A DNA stretch of 64,000 nucleotides from DRPG01 sp964655065 (lineage in GTDB: Bacteria; Myxococcota_A; UBA796; GCA-2862545), in assembly GCA_964655065.1 (NCBI GenBank), contig CAZZLC010000006.1, positions 62,001 to 126,000 of the forward strand, given 5' to 3'. Below the pieces are notes generated by a model. That model was not told where the DNA came from, did not search any database, and worked only from the letters and a program-made list of their open reading frames with translations. Position 1 is the stretch's first letter. Every line of letters begins with the position of its first letter. This document shows positions 51,837 through 59,951 of the stretch, piece by piece. The position numbers and the translations under genes are program-made.

Positions 51837-52628
51837 GTGGTGGGATCGCTGTTGTGGGTGTCGTTGACGGGTTGCTCCCTCTTCGGAGGCGGCGGTGACG
51901 ACCCGGCGGAGACCGGACAAGACGAGGAGGAGGACCCCACGGACTCCGCCACTGCTCCGACGGTGGAGCAGCCCATGCAGTTCTCGGCCGTCCAGGTCGT
52001 CGCGGTCTTCCGCTATGACGGCGGCCTCCCTGGCCCCTGGTCCGAGGACGGCAACGAGGGCATCTCTGCCATCGAGATCGTCGTCGGCGACGACCAGTAC
52101 ACCGGGGCGTCCGGTACCGCCTGCGTCGTGCAGATCCCCATCTCGCCCGACGGGGCCCGGCTCGTCACGGACCTCGAGCCCACCCAGTTCTGGGGCGTGC
52201 AGCTCTCGGTGAGCCCCGAGCAGGTGACCACCAACTGCCAGGACCCCCAGTTCCAGGAGATCTGGGACTTCTACGATGGGCAGGTGGTCGAGTTCGTCAC
52301 CACGAACCGGGACGGTACGCCAGCGGAGTTCGGGCTCATCGTCCAGGAGCCAATCGGGGACACGTTCTCCTGGATCGCCCAACAGCGAATCGATATTGAC
52401 GAAGAGGTCGTGCTCGGAGGCATCGTTCGCCTCTCGGACCGCTGGCCGCTGTCCCGCACCAACCAGATCTTTGCCCTGGCGGTCGAAGTCGACGAAGACG
52501 GGAACCTGATCAGGGACAGCGAGGGCGACAACGTGCCCGTCCCCCTCGAGGACGTCTTCGTGAACCCCGGAATCGCGAACGCCCGCTACAGCTTCCTGGG
52601 GCACGAGCTGGTCTTCTTCACCCCGTGA
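51837..52628 (+). CDS. lipoprotein of unknown family (tandem copy 1)
   Basis: A 263-residue exported protein. The leader MVGSLLWVSLTGC ends in a lipobox, followed by an acidic Asp/Glu/Thr linker. The body begins VQVVAVFRYDGGLPGPW and has DDQYTGASGTACVVQIPIS, PTQFWGVQLSV, VTTNCQDPQFQEIWDFYDGQVVEFV and VFVNPGIANARYSFLGHE, all shared with the next gene. Two conserved Cys may form a disulfide. No known domain recognised. GTG 51837 follows GGAG. Its TGA overlaps the next GTG. Confidence 0.82.
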   Translation: MVGSLLWVSLTGCSLFGGGGDDPAETGQDEEEDPTDSATAPTVEQPMQFSAVQVVAVFRYDGGLPGPWSEDGNEGISAIEIVVGDDQYTGASGTACVVQIPISPDGARLVTDLEPTQFWGVQLSVSPEQVTTNCQDPQFQEIWDFYDGQVVEFVTTNRDGTPAEFGLIVQEPIGDTFSWIAQQRIDIDEEVVLGGIVRLSDRWPLSRTNQIFALAVEVDEDGNLIRDSEGDNVPVPLEDVFVNPGIANARYSFLGHELVFFTP

Positions 52629-53404
52629 TTCGAGCGCTGACCTTCGCTGTCGTCCTGCCGCTCCTCGGCTGCTCCGGGGAGGCGCTCCTGCCGGTGATCG
52701 TGGACACCTCCGACACCGGGGAGGCCCTGGGCCCGCTGCGGGAGTCACGGGTCCGCGTGTTCGCCACGTTCCGGTACGATGCCGCGACGGGCCTGCCCGG
52801 GCCCTGGCTGAACGAGAGCAGCGGCCAGAGCACCTCGGCCATTGACTTCGTCGTGGCCGACGATCGCTACGACGGAGTGAACGGCACCTGGTGCCACGTC
52901 TACGTGCCCATCTCGGCCGAGGGGGCCACTGCGGTTTCCGATCTCGGCCCCGACGTCTTCTGGGGGGTGACGCTGGACGTGGATCCGGCCCGGGTGACCA
53001 CGAACTGCGACGAGCCAGAGTACGCCCGCATCAACGACTTCTACCGGGGGGAGGTGGTCGAGTTCCTCACCACCAACCGCGATGGTTCGCCGGTCGAGTT
53101 CGGCGTCTTCGTCGGATCGCCATCGCCGGACGCCGTGGCCTGGCTGGCTGGAGGGGGCCCACAGGTCGAGGAGCAGGACGTGATTGGCGGCGGGGTTCGC
53201 CTCTCCGACAAGTGGGCCTACGGCCGCGTCGACTCGATCGCCGCCCTCGCCCACGAGACCGACGAGAACGGCTTGCTCGTCATCGACGAGGAGGGGTCGA
53301 ACCAGTCGATCCCGTTGTCGGAGGTCTTCGTGGACCCGGGGATCCGCGAGGCGGTGTACGAGCTCAGAGGGTACCGCTACATGCCGTTCGTTCGGTCCCC
53401 TTGA
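52625..53404 (+). CDS. lipoprotein of unknown family (tandem copy 2)
   Basis: A 259-residue paralogue of the preceding protein: leader MIRALTFAVVLPLLGC, then a Asp-Thr-Gly linker and VRVFATFRYDAATGLPGPW, DDRYDGVNGTWCHVYVPIS, PDVFWGVTLDV, VTTNCDEPEYARINDFYRGEVVEFL and VFVDPGIREAVYELRGYRY. Cys positions are retained. The GTG overlaps the first copy's stop (GTGA), so the two are made together and may form a heteromer (inference). Function unknown. Confidence 0.82.
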   Translation: MIRALTFAVVLPLLGCSGEALLPVIVDTSDTGEALGPLRESRVRVFATFRYDAATGLPGPWLNESSGQSTSAIDFVVADDRYDGVNGTWCHVYVPISAEGATAVSDLGPDVFWGVTLDVDPARVTTNCDEPEYARINDFYRGEVVEFLTTNRDGSPVEFGVFVGSPSPDAVAWLAGGGPQVEEQDVIGGGVRLSDKWAYGRVDSIAALAHETDENGLLVIDEEGSNQSIPLSEVFVDPGIREAVYELRGYRYMPFVRSP

Positions 53405-53419
53405 GGCTCGAGCGCGGAG

Positions 53420-54367
53420 TCACCCGCCCAGGAGCCACGACATCAGGCGGGCCCAGAGCGAGCGACGTCCGCCCCGGTCGAAGCGCCGCACCCATCCCTG
53501 TCCGAAGTCGCCCTTGCCGAGCACCTTGCCGATGTGCTGGGCGATGGCCGCCACCGCGACCGCGGTGCTGCGGACGTCCTCGAAGCGCTCGTCCGCCTCG
53601 TAGGCCATGCAGCGCAGGATGAACGGTCGGATCACCGGGTCGATGGCGGACATGACCGGGTCGTTCTCGTCGACCATGTAGAGGAAGCCCGGCCGGCGCG
53701 CGGTGAGCAGGAAGTACAAGGTCGCGCCGACGCCGTAGATGTCGGCCCGGTGATCGACGTTGGCGGCGTCCACCGCTTGCTCCGGCGCCCGGTAGTTCGG
53801 GGTGCCCATCGACTGGTCGGTGCGCGTCCGGTACGGCACGCCGCCGTGGACGTGCCGCACCAACCCGAAGTCCGTGATCACCGGCGTGCCGTCGTCGTCG
53901 ATGAGGACGTTGTGGGGCTTGACGTCGCGATGCACGAGACCTGCCTTGTGGATCGCGTCGAGCCCCTCGAGCACCCGGAAGATGCAGTCGAGGCCGTCGA
54001 CGGCGTCGAGCGGTCCGCTACGCTTGATCTGGTCACGGAGGCTGCCCTTGGCGTAGAAGGGCATCACGAACCAGTACAGGTCGCCATCGTTGCCCGCATC
54101 GAGCACCGGAACGAGCCGCGGGTGGCGCAACCGGGCCATGTCGCGGGCCTCGGCGATGAAGCGTACCGGCTGCTCACGACCGTGGGCCTCGCGGATCTTC
54201 ACCGCGTAGCGGTTGCCGCTCTGGCGGTCTCGCGCCAAGTACACCGTGCCCGAGCTGCCCGCGCCCACGGAGCGACCCAGGAGATAGCGTCCACCCACGA
54301 TCTCGGGCGGCCTCGAAGCCACCGATGCGACATCTGACACGTCCGACAGGCCCCGCCGTTCGAGCAC
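53420..54367 (-). CDS. soluble Ser/Thr protein kinase
   Basis: A 315-residue kinase with little beyond the catalytic domain: GRSVGAGSSGTVYLARD, the ATP Lys in RYAVKIREA, HRDVKPHNVLID (about 144), TDFGLVRHV and GTPNYRAPEQ. No membrane helix; the tail ends in an amphipathic LWARLMSWLLGG that could attach to a membrane or partner. It lies 56 nt downstream of the inactive-looking aldehyde dehydrogenase on the same strand, so the two may be one transcript. GTG 54367 is the best start; a Shine-Dalgarno is weak. Confidence 0.92.
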   Translation of the reverse strand: MLERRGLSDVSDVASVASRPPEIVGGRYLLGRSVGAGSSGTVYLARDRQSGNRYAVKIREAHGREQPVRFIAEARDMARLRHPRLVPVLDAGNDGDLYWFVMPFYAKGSLRDQIKRSGPLDAVDGLDCIFRVLEGLDAIHKAGLVHRDVKPHNVLIDDDGTPVITDFGLVRHVHGGVPYRTRTDQSMGTPNYRAPEQAVDAANVDHRADIYGVGATLYFLLTARRPGFLYMVDENDPVMSAIDPVIRPFILRCMAYEADERFEDVRSTAVAVAAIAQHIGKVLGKGDFGQGWVRRFDRGGRRSLWARLMSWLLGG

Positions 54368-54423
54368 GGCTGACCATCGAACCGGGGACGGACCACTGTA
54401 GCGACGCTGGTGTCAGCCCGGTC

Positions 54424-56028
54424 TCAACTGTTCCGGGTCATCGCCTCGGTCGGCTCGGACGACTCGGTCGTGTCGCCCGTGGTGTCGACCAGCGTGGGGA
54501 GGTCGATCTCGGCTCCCCAGTTGACCCCGGGAACGACCTGATCGGGATCGAACGGGCGGTTCTCCACCAGCGTCGATCGCGGCGTGGACAGGAACCGGAG
54601 GAGATCGATGCCGCCCGCGAGCCCGTTCGACGAGCGGCCGAGACCGACGGCAGGCAGGCGAAGCGAGGCACCGATGGTGCCACGGTTGAGGTTCACCGAC
54701 CCGGTGCGGAGCCGCCCGACGAGCTCGGGGAGCTCCTCCATGTCGGGAGGCGCGAACACGCTGGTGGACACCCGATAGAAGAGGCGGTTGTGCAGCGCGA
54801 CCCCCTCCTCCCAGGTGCGCACCCGGTACACGAGGACGGTTGGTCCGGGCGGCTCGTCGTTGATGAAGCCGTGGCCGTTGGCCCAGTCCACCTCGTAGAT
54901 CGCGGGCTCCACGTAGAATCCCTTTCGGCCCTCGATCTCCCGGTTCTGCGCTTCGAGGACCGCCCGATGACCGCGTGCGGCGAGGGCCCGGCCGTAGCGG
55001 CCGTAGCGGGTGCGGAAGTTCTCGCTGATCAGCGGCCCCATGAAGCAGTCGGGGTCGAAGCCGTAGCCGACCTGGACCCGCCTGGCCCGGCGGGTGAGCT
55101 CGTCGACGAAGGGTCCTGCCAGATCGTCGGTCACGATGACCCGACCCGTCGAGTTGTTGCGCTGACCCGCGGTCAGGAACGCCCCGACCAACACCTCGTA
55201 GACCGCTCGCTGCAGGTCACAGCCGTCGAGCACGAGTGCTGCGCCCTTGCCGCCCATCTGCAAGAAGGTCGGCAGCTCGGGTCGCTCGGTGCTCGCTTCG
55301 CGCAGCCGCACCGCGGTCGCGTAGGAGCCGCTGAAGAGCAACGCGTCCACCCCGGCGTGGGTCGCGAGGCGCTGGCCTATCCCGGCTCCCGAGCCCTGGA
55401 TCAGGTTGAACGTGCCCCGAGGCAGCTTGCAGCGGTCGAAGGCCTCGGCGAGCGCCTGACCGACGCCGGGGGTGAACTTCGACGGCTTGAGCACGATCGT
55501 GTTGCCGGCGAGCAGCGCGGCCGCGACGTGCAGCGTGGGGATGAGCAGGGGCAGGTTGTAGGGCACCACCACGGCGACGACCCCGCGGGGCCGATAGTCG
55601 CTGCGCGCCTCGCGCTCCGAGAGCACCCGCGGCGAGAGCAGCGACACGCCCTCTTCGAGCAGGAGATCGACGGCGCGGATCGACGCGATCACCTCTTGAC
55701 GCGACTCCCAGCGGGGCTTGCCCGTCTCGCGGGTGATCAGCTCCGCGAACCGCTCTTGGCGCTTCGAGAGGACGTCGCGGTACTTCCGCAGCGCCTTCGC
55801 GCGGTCGTCGACGGTCACTCGTCGCCAGAAGATCGAACCGCGACGGGCACAGTCGACCGCATCATCCACCGACCCCTCGGAGAAGGGGAACCGGCCGAGG
55901 ACGTCGGATCGGTCACCGGGATTCACGCCGACGATGTAGCCATCGACCCGCTCGGGCTTGACCCACGAACCCCAGATGTAGTCGCCACGGCGTACGAGTC
56001 GCTCGCGTTGGCCGGTCAATTCGGGCAC
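54424..56028 (-). CDS. aldehyde dehydrogenase-fold protein lacking catalytic Cys and Glu (pseudoenzyme)
   Basis: A 534-residue ALDH-superfamily protein nearest in motifs to succinylglutamate semialdehyde dehydrogenase. The cofactor side is intact: VVPYNLPLLIP (Asn158, matching Asn169 of human ALDH2), VLKPSKFTPG and LLFSGSYAT. But the general-base Glu is Gln257 (FLQMGGKG) and the nucleophile Cys is Asn291 (TAGQRNNSTG). Spacings 158-257-291 equal the ALDH2 pattern 169-268-302 exactly, so alignment is secure. NAD-linked aldehyde oxidation should be impossible. The GTG at 56028 is chosen; GTG 56076 is an alternative. A kinase gene follows 56 nt downstream. Confidence 0.88.
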   Translation of the reverse strand: MPELTGQRERLVRRGDYIWGSWVKPERVDGYIVGVNPGDRSDVLGRFPFSEGSVDDAVDCARRGSIFWRRVTVDDRAKALRKYRDVLSKRQERFAELITRETGKPRWESRQEVIASIRAVDLLLEEGVSLLSPRVLSEREARSDYRPRGVVAVVVPYNLPLLIPTLHVAAALLAGNTIVLKPSKFTPGVGQALAEAFDRCKLPRGTFNLIQGSGAGIGQRLATHAGVDALLFSGSYATAVRLREASTERPELPTFLQMGGKGAALVLDGCDLQRAVYEVLVGAFLTAGQRNNSTGRVIVTDDLAGPFVDELTRRARRVQVGYGFDPDCFMGPLISENFRTRYGRYGRALAARGHRAVLEAQNREIEGRKGFYVEPAIYEVDWANGHGFINDEPPGPTVLVYRVRTWEEGVALHNRLFYRVSTSVFAPPDMEELPELVGRLRTGSVNLNRGTIGASLRLPAVGLGRSSNGLAGGIDLLRFLSTPRSTLVENRPFDPDQVVPGVNWGAEIDLPTLVDTTGDTTESSEPTEAMTRNS

Positions 56029-56220
56029 CCCACCTGCGCGCAGCTTAGCACGCCGCTCAGATCCGTGGTCCGCCACGTCTCGGATCGCCGATGGACGGGA
56101 GGGGCCTTGACCTTTAGAGCGTCCACATCGAGCCCGAGATGCCTGCGTTCACGAAGGACCGTGACGCGCTGCGCATCGTCGAGCCGGGCAGAGAGCCCAC
56201 GCGCCTCACGGGAGATGCCA
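56029..56220. promoter_or_regulatory. divergent intergenic region, ALDH-like / cystathionine-type lyase
   Basis: A 192-nt spacer between divergent starts. GGGAG precedes ATG 56221. I see no strong promoter pair or hairpin. Confidence 0.35.
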
Positions 56221-57381
56221 ATGTCGGAGCATGACGTCCACCTGTCGACCAAGGTGATCCACGCGGGGCAGTCGCCCGAGCCCGTCACGGGCGCCGTGAT
56301 GCCGCCCGTCTTCCAGACCTCCACCTACGCACAGCCGCGGCCCGCCCAGCACACGGGCTACGAGTACGCTCGCACCCAGAACCCCACCCGCGAGGCCCTC
56401 GAGCGCTGTGTGGCGGGCCTCGAAGGCGGGGCGGACGCGATCGCGTTCGGGAGCGGCCTCGCGGCGACCACCTCGCTCCTCCTCACGCTGCCCGAGGGGG
56501 CCCGGGTGGCGGCGTCGGACGATCTGTACGGCGGCACCTACCGGCTCTTCGAGCGGGTGATGGCCCGCCGGGACCTGTCGTTCTCGTACCACGACTTCAC
56601 GACGGTCGACCCGGTCGACGCCATCCCCGAGGGCACGGCGCTCGTGTGGATCGAGACTCCGACGAACCCGCTCCTCAAGGTCACGGACGTGGCTGCGGTG
56701 GCGCGGCGCTGTGGTGCTGTCGGGGCCAGGCTCGCCGTCGACAACACGTTCGCGACCCCCATCTTCCAGCGTCCGCTCTCGCTCGGCGCCGACTACGTGG
56801 TCCACTCGATGACGAAGTACCTCAACGGCCACAGCGACGTCGTGGGCGGCATCGTGGTCGCCGGCACCGAGGCGCTGGGGGAGCCGGTGCGCTTCGTGCA
56901 GAACTCGGTCGGTGGCGTGCCGGGTCCCTGGGATGCGTGGCTCACCCTGCGTGGGCTGAAGACGCTCGCGGTCCGCATGGATCGCCATCAGCACAACGGA
57001 CGCGCCATCGTGGCGTGGCTCGCCGAGCACCCGCGGGTCAAGCGCCTCCACTACCCGATGATCGAGTCCGATCCCGGGTATGCCGTAGCCACGCAGCAGA
57101 TGGACGGGTTCGGCGGCATGGTGAGCTTCGTGCTCGACGCGACACTCGGCGAGGCCGAAGACGTGGTCTCCAACACGAAGATCTTTACCCTCGCCGAGTC
57201 GCTCGGAGGGGTGGAGTCGCTCGTCGAGCTGCCCGCGTCGATGACCCACGCCTCGGTGCCTCCTGCCCAGCGCGCAGCCCTCGGCATCGACGATGGGCTC
57301 GTGCGCCTGTCGATCGGCATCGAGCACGTCGACGATCTGATCGCCGACCTCGAGCAGGCGTTCGCCGCCTCCCTGCGCTGA
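56221..57381 (+). CDS. cystathionine gamma-synthase/gamma-lyase family PLP enzyme
   Basis: A 386-residue Cys/Met-metabolism PLP enzyme. It has PVFQTSTYAQ, YARTQNPTREALERCVAGLEGG, FGSGLAATTS, the PLP-binding Lys in HSMTKYLNGHSD and FTLAESLGGVESL. These are shared by MetB, MetC and cystathionine gamma-lyase, so the direction of transsulfuration is not settled. ATG 56221 sits six bases after GGGAG; ATG 56215 is too close to it. A glycosyltransferase follows after 6 nt. Confidence 0.93.
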   Translation: MSEHDVHLSTKVIHAGQSPEPVTGAVMPPVFQTSTYAQPRPAQHTGYEYARTQNPTREALERCVAGLEGGADAIAFGSGLAATTSLLLTLPEGARVAASDDLYGGTYRLFERVMARRDLSFSYHDFTTVDPVDAIPEGTALVWIETPTNPLLKVTDVAAVARRCGAVGARLAVDNTFATPIFQRPLSLGADYVVHSMTKYLNGHSDVVGGIVVAGTEALGEPVRFVQNSVGGVPGPWDAWLTLRGLKTLAVRMDRHQHNGRAIVAWLAEHPRVKRLHYPMIESDPGYAVATQQMDGFGGMVSFVLDATLGEAEDVVSNTKIFTLAESLGGVESLVELPASMTHASVPPAQRAALGIDDGLVRLSIGIEHVDDLIADLEQAFAASLR

Positions 57382-57387
57382 CCCACC

Positions 57388-58458
57388 GTGCGGGTGCTCG
57401 TCCACTGTGGGGACCGCGGGGTGCCCCTGCACGGCCCGTCCGGGGCCAGCGAGCATCTGCGCGGGGTGGTCCGCGCGCTCGGGCGGGCGGGGCACGACGT
57501 GCGCGTGTCGGTGCGCGCGCTGGCCGACGACCGAGGACGGTTCGGGCGCTCCGTCGACGTGCCCGTCTTCGAGGGGCCGGTGCCGGGCTGGCCGCGAGGC
57601 CTCCGCACGCTCGGGGAGGGCCTCGATGCTGCGTTCTCGTTGCACCGGGCGGTACAGGACGGGTGGCGGCCCGACTGGATCTGGGAGCGCCATGCCCTGG
57701 CCTCCGGCACGGCCGGGTTTGCCGTCCGCGCCGGGGCTCGTTGGTTGCTCGAGGTCAACGCGCCCGTGGTGCTCGAGCGACACAACGCGGGGGCGAAGGT
57801 GCCCGCCCGCGTGGTTCGCAGGGTCGGGATGCGGCTCGCGACCGCGGACCGCGTGGTGGCCGTGAGCACCTGGCTCGCCAACCATTTGGTGACTCGCGGG
57901 GTGCCGCCCGCACGGATCCGCGTCGTGCCCAACGGCGTCGAACCCCAGCGGAGGGTGCCTCGCGCCGCGGCGCGGGCTCGACTGCCCGTACCGCCGGAGG
58001 CCGGACTCGTGCTGGGCTTTCTCGGGACGTTCCGGCCCGCACACGGGGTCGCGCGTCTGCCCGCAATCGTGGACGCGCTGGGCGGAGACGCGTGGCTCGT
58101 GACCATTGGCTCGGGACCGATGGAGCTGCCTGCTCACCCCCGCATCGTGTCGATGGGAAGCCGTTCGCCGGAGGAGGTCCCGGGAATCGTGGCCGGGTTC
58201 GACGTGGCCATCGCTCCCTACGACGCCTCCGCCCCGCCCTGGTTCTGCCCCCTCAAGCTGCTCGCCTACCGAGCGCAGGGAGTGCCCGTGGTTTGTGGCC
58301 CGCTGCCCGAGGCGGCTCGGTTGCTCGCGGACGGCGGTGAGATCGTCGCCGACGACGCGATCGGTGCGTGGCGGGACGCGGTGTATCGCCAGGCCGCCCA
58401 CCGGCCTTCCCCGCTCGTGCGAACCTGGGACGACGTGGTGGCGGAGGCGCTCCGCTGA
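57388..58458 (+). CDS. glycosyltransferase, GT4-like (GT-B fold)
   Basis: A 356-residue glycosyltransferase group 1 protein. N-terminal GPSGASEHLRGVVRALGRAGHDV is the acceptor-side glycine loop; VVPNGVEPQR, VLGFLGTFRPAHG and the C-terminal APYDASAPPWFCPLKLLAYRAQGVPVV correspond to the donor-sugar E-x7-E region, though the first Glu is replaced by Asp-Ala-Ser. No membrane helix. It begins 6 nt after the lyase stop (GTG), so co-transcribed; its acceptor is unknown. Confidence 0.88.
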   Translation: MRVLVHCGDRGVPLHGPSGASEHLRGVVRALGRAGHDVRVSVRALADDRGRFGRSVDVPVFEGPVPGWPRGLRTLGEGLDAAFSLHRAVQDGWRPDWIWERHALASGTAGFAVRAGARWLLEVNAPVVLERHNAGAKVPARVVRRVGMRLATADRVVAVSTWLANHLVTRGVPPARIRVVPNGVEPQRRVPRAAARARLPVPPEAGLVLGFLGTFRPAHGVARLPAIVDALGGDAWLVTIGSGPMELPAHPRIVSMGSRSPEEVPGIVAGFDVAIAPYDASAPPWFCPLKLLAYRAQGVPVVCGPLPEAARLLADGGEIVADDAIGAWRDAVYRQAAHRPSPLVRTWDDVVAEALR

Positions 58459-58488
58459 TACGGCGCCGGGGAACCGGGAGACACCGAC

Positions 58489-58704
58489 GTGCGGATCGTG
58501 GCCCCCTTGCTCCTGGTCGCGTCGTGCGACCTGAACACCTTCGACGACCTGCCCGAGCCGCGAGACTGCGAGACCCGGCGGGCCTACTACCCGGACGAGG
58601 ACGGCGACGGCGTAGGGGAGCCCACCACGGTGGTATTCGCCTGCCGAGCCCCCGAGGGATTCGTCACCGAGCTCGGCTCGACCGGCGACACCGGCACCCC
58701 GTGA
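58489..58704 (+). CDS. small lipoprotein with a DxDGDG calcium-loop motif
   Basis: A 71-residue exported protein: leader MRIVAPLLLVASC ends in a lipobox. The body is one unit YYPDEDGDGVGEPTTVVFAC followed by RAPEGFV, the repeat found in many copies in MopE-like and myxobacterial surface proteins, and ends STGDTGTP. Only one copy is present here, unusually short. GTG 58489 follows GGGAGA. Its TGA abuts the stop of the convergent yaaA (TGATCA). Confidence 0.72.
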   Translation: MRIVAPLLLVASCDLNTFDDLPEPRDCETRRAYYPDEDGDGVGEPTTVVFACRAPEGFVTELGSTGDTGTP

Positions 58705-59490
58705 TCACCGCGCGGGTGGAGGCTGCGGTCGGGTGAACACCCACTTCGTCTCCGTCGATGCGTCGGGCTGGAAAGTGTAGCCGCCGCCGGCGAACGCCTT
58801 GAGCCCTTCGGGGGTCGTGATGCGCTGCTGCAGCCCGAATCGGGCCATCTCGCCGCGAGCGCGCTTGGCAAAGAACGAGATCACCCGACCCTTGCCATCC
58901 TTGACGTCGCGGAACACCGGCGTGACGACCCGTCCGGGGATGGCGTCGACCTTCACCGCCGAGAAGTACTCGTTGCTCGCGAGGTTTACGATGGTGGGGT
59001 CGTCGTGGCTCGCGAGCCGATCGGCCAGCACCTTGGCGATGCGGTCGCCCCAGAACGCGTAGAGGTTGGGACCCCGCGAGGTTCGCACCTTCGTCCCCAT
59101 CTCGAGCCGATAGGGCTGGACGAGGTCGAGGGGGCGAAGGACGCCGTAGAGTCCGGACAGAATCGCGAGATGGTCCTGGCCGAACACGAGGTCGTCGCGG
59201 GTCAGCGTGCTGGCATCGAGCCCCAGGTACACGTCGCCGTTGAACAGCCGGACGGCCTGTCGGGCGTGCTCGGGGCCGGGAGCGGCCTCGAAGGACTGGA
59301 ACCGCTCGCGATTGAGGGTGGCGAGCTTGTCGGACAGCGACATGAGCTCCTTCAGATCGGCGACCGACCAGTCGCGGGCGACCTTCGACAGCGCGGCCGT
59401 GTCGTCGAGCAGCGGTGGCTCGCTGGTCGGCAAGCCCTCGATCGCGGGCCCCTCCAGCAGGTTCTTGGCCGGGGACAGGACCATCAGCAC
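58705..59490 (-). CDS. yaaA: YaaA-family peroxide stress resistance protein
   Basis: A 261-residue protein of the DUF328/YaaA family: LMVLSPAKNL at the start, FNGDVYLGLDA, ILSGLYGVLRPLDLVQPYRLEMGTK, LYAFWGDRIAKVL and NLASNEYFSAVKV. E. coli YaaA limits free iron during peroxide stress and binds DNA. GTG 59490 is chosen because GAGGA precedes it and the family begins near MLxxSPAK; the ORF can extend four codons upstream. Divergent from the small membrane protein by 74 nt. Confidence 0.94.
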   Translation of the reverse strand: MLMVLSPAKNLLEGPAIEGLPTSEPPLLDDTAALSKVARDWSVADLKELMSLSDKLATLNRERFQSFEAAPGPEHARQAVRLFNGDVYLGLDASTLTRDDLVFGQDHLAILSGLYGVLRPLDLVQPYRLEMGTKVRTSRGPNLYAFWGDRIAKVLADRLASHDDPTIVNLASNEYFSAVKVDAIPGRVVTPVFRDVKDGKGRVISFFAKRARGEMARFGLQQRITTPEGLKAFAGGGYTFQPDASTETKWVFTRPQPPPAR

Positions 59491-59564
59491 GGGATTCCTC
59501 ACGGGTGGACCCGCTGACCGACGATGACGCAGCGGGTCGGGTCCACCGTCAATAGTAAGGACTG

Positions 59565-59951
59565 GTGAGCAACGAAGTCGACGAGCTGTTCTCGGACCCC
59601 TCCAGCGGAGTGAAGCCCCGCCTGGGACTCGTCTTCGTGCTGGTCGTGGTGGGCCTGGCGATCGCCTTGTTCGGGTTTCCCTGCTCGGCGGTACCCGGGG
59701 GCTTCGTGGTGCTCGTCGCGTGGTACTTCGCGGAGCGCGAGTACGCGCGCCTCCAGTCCGGGTTCTTCTCGAGCGACCAGCGACAGCCGATCACGACGGC
59801 TCGCAGCGTTGCGATCATCGGCGTCGTCGCCGCTTCGGTGATCTTCGTCCTCCAGCTCCTGCTGACCTGGTTCGGTGCCTACGAGGTCTGGTGGCCGTCG
59901 CTCGTCGTGCTCCTCGGGCGCGTCCTCTGGGGTGGCCCTCCCGAGGGCTGA
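59565..59951 (+). CDS. small membrane protein of unknown function
   Basis: A 128-residue protein with three hydrophobic segments (about 22-40, 43-55 and 85-105) and an N-terminal acidic tail MSNEVDELFSDPSSG. GTG 59565 follows AAGGA. No family recognised. Its last 73 nt overlap the 3' end of the opposite-strand leucine-rich-repeat gene, an antisense overlap of coding sequence. Confidence 0.65.
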   Translation: MSNEVDELFSDPSSGVKPRLGLVFVLVVVGLAIALFGFPCSAVPGGFVVLVAWYFAEREYARLQSGFFSSDQRQPITTARSVAIIGVVAASVIFVLQLLLTWFGAYEVWWPSLVVLLGRVLWGGPPEG

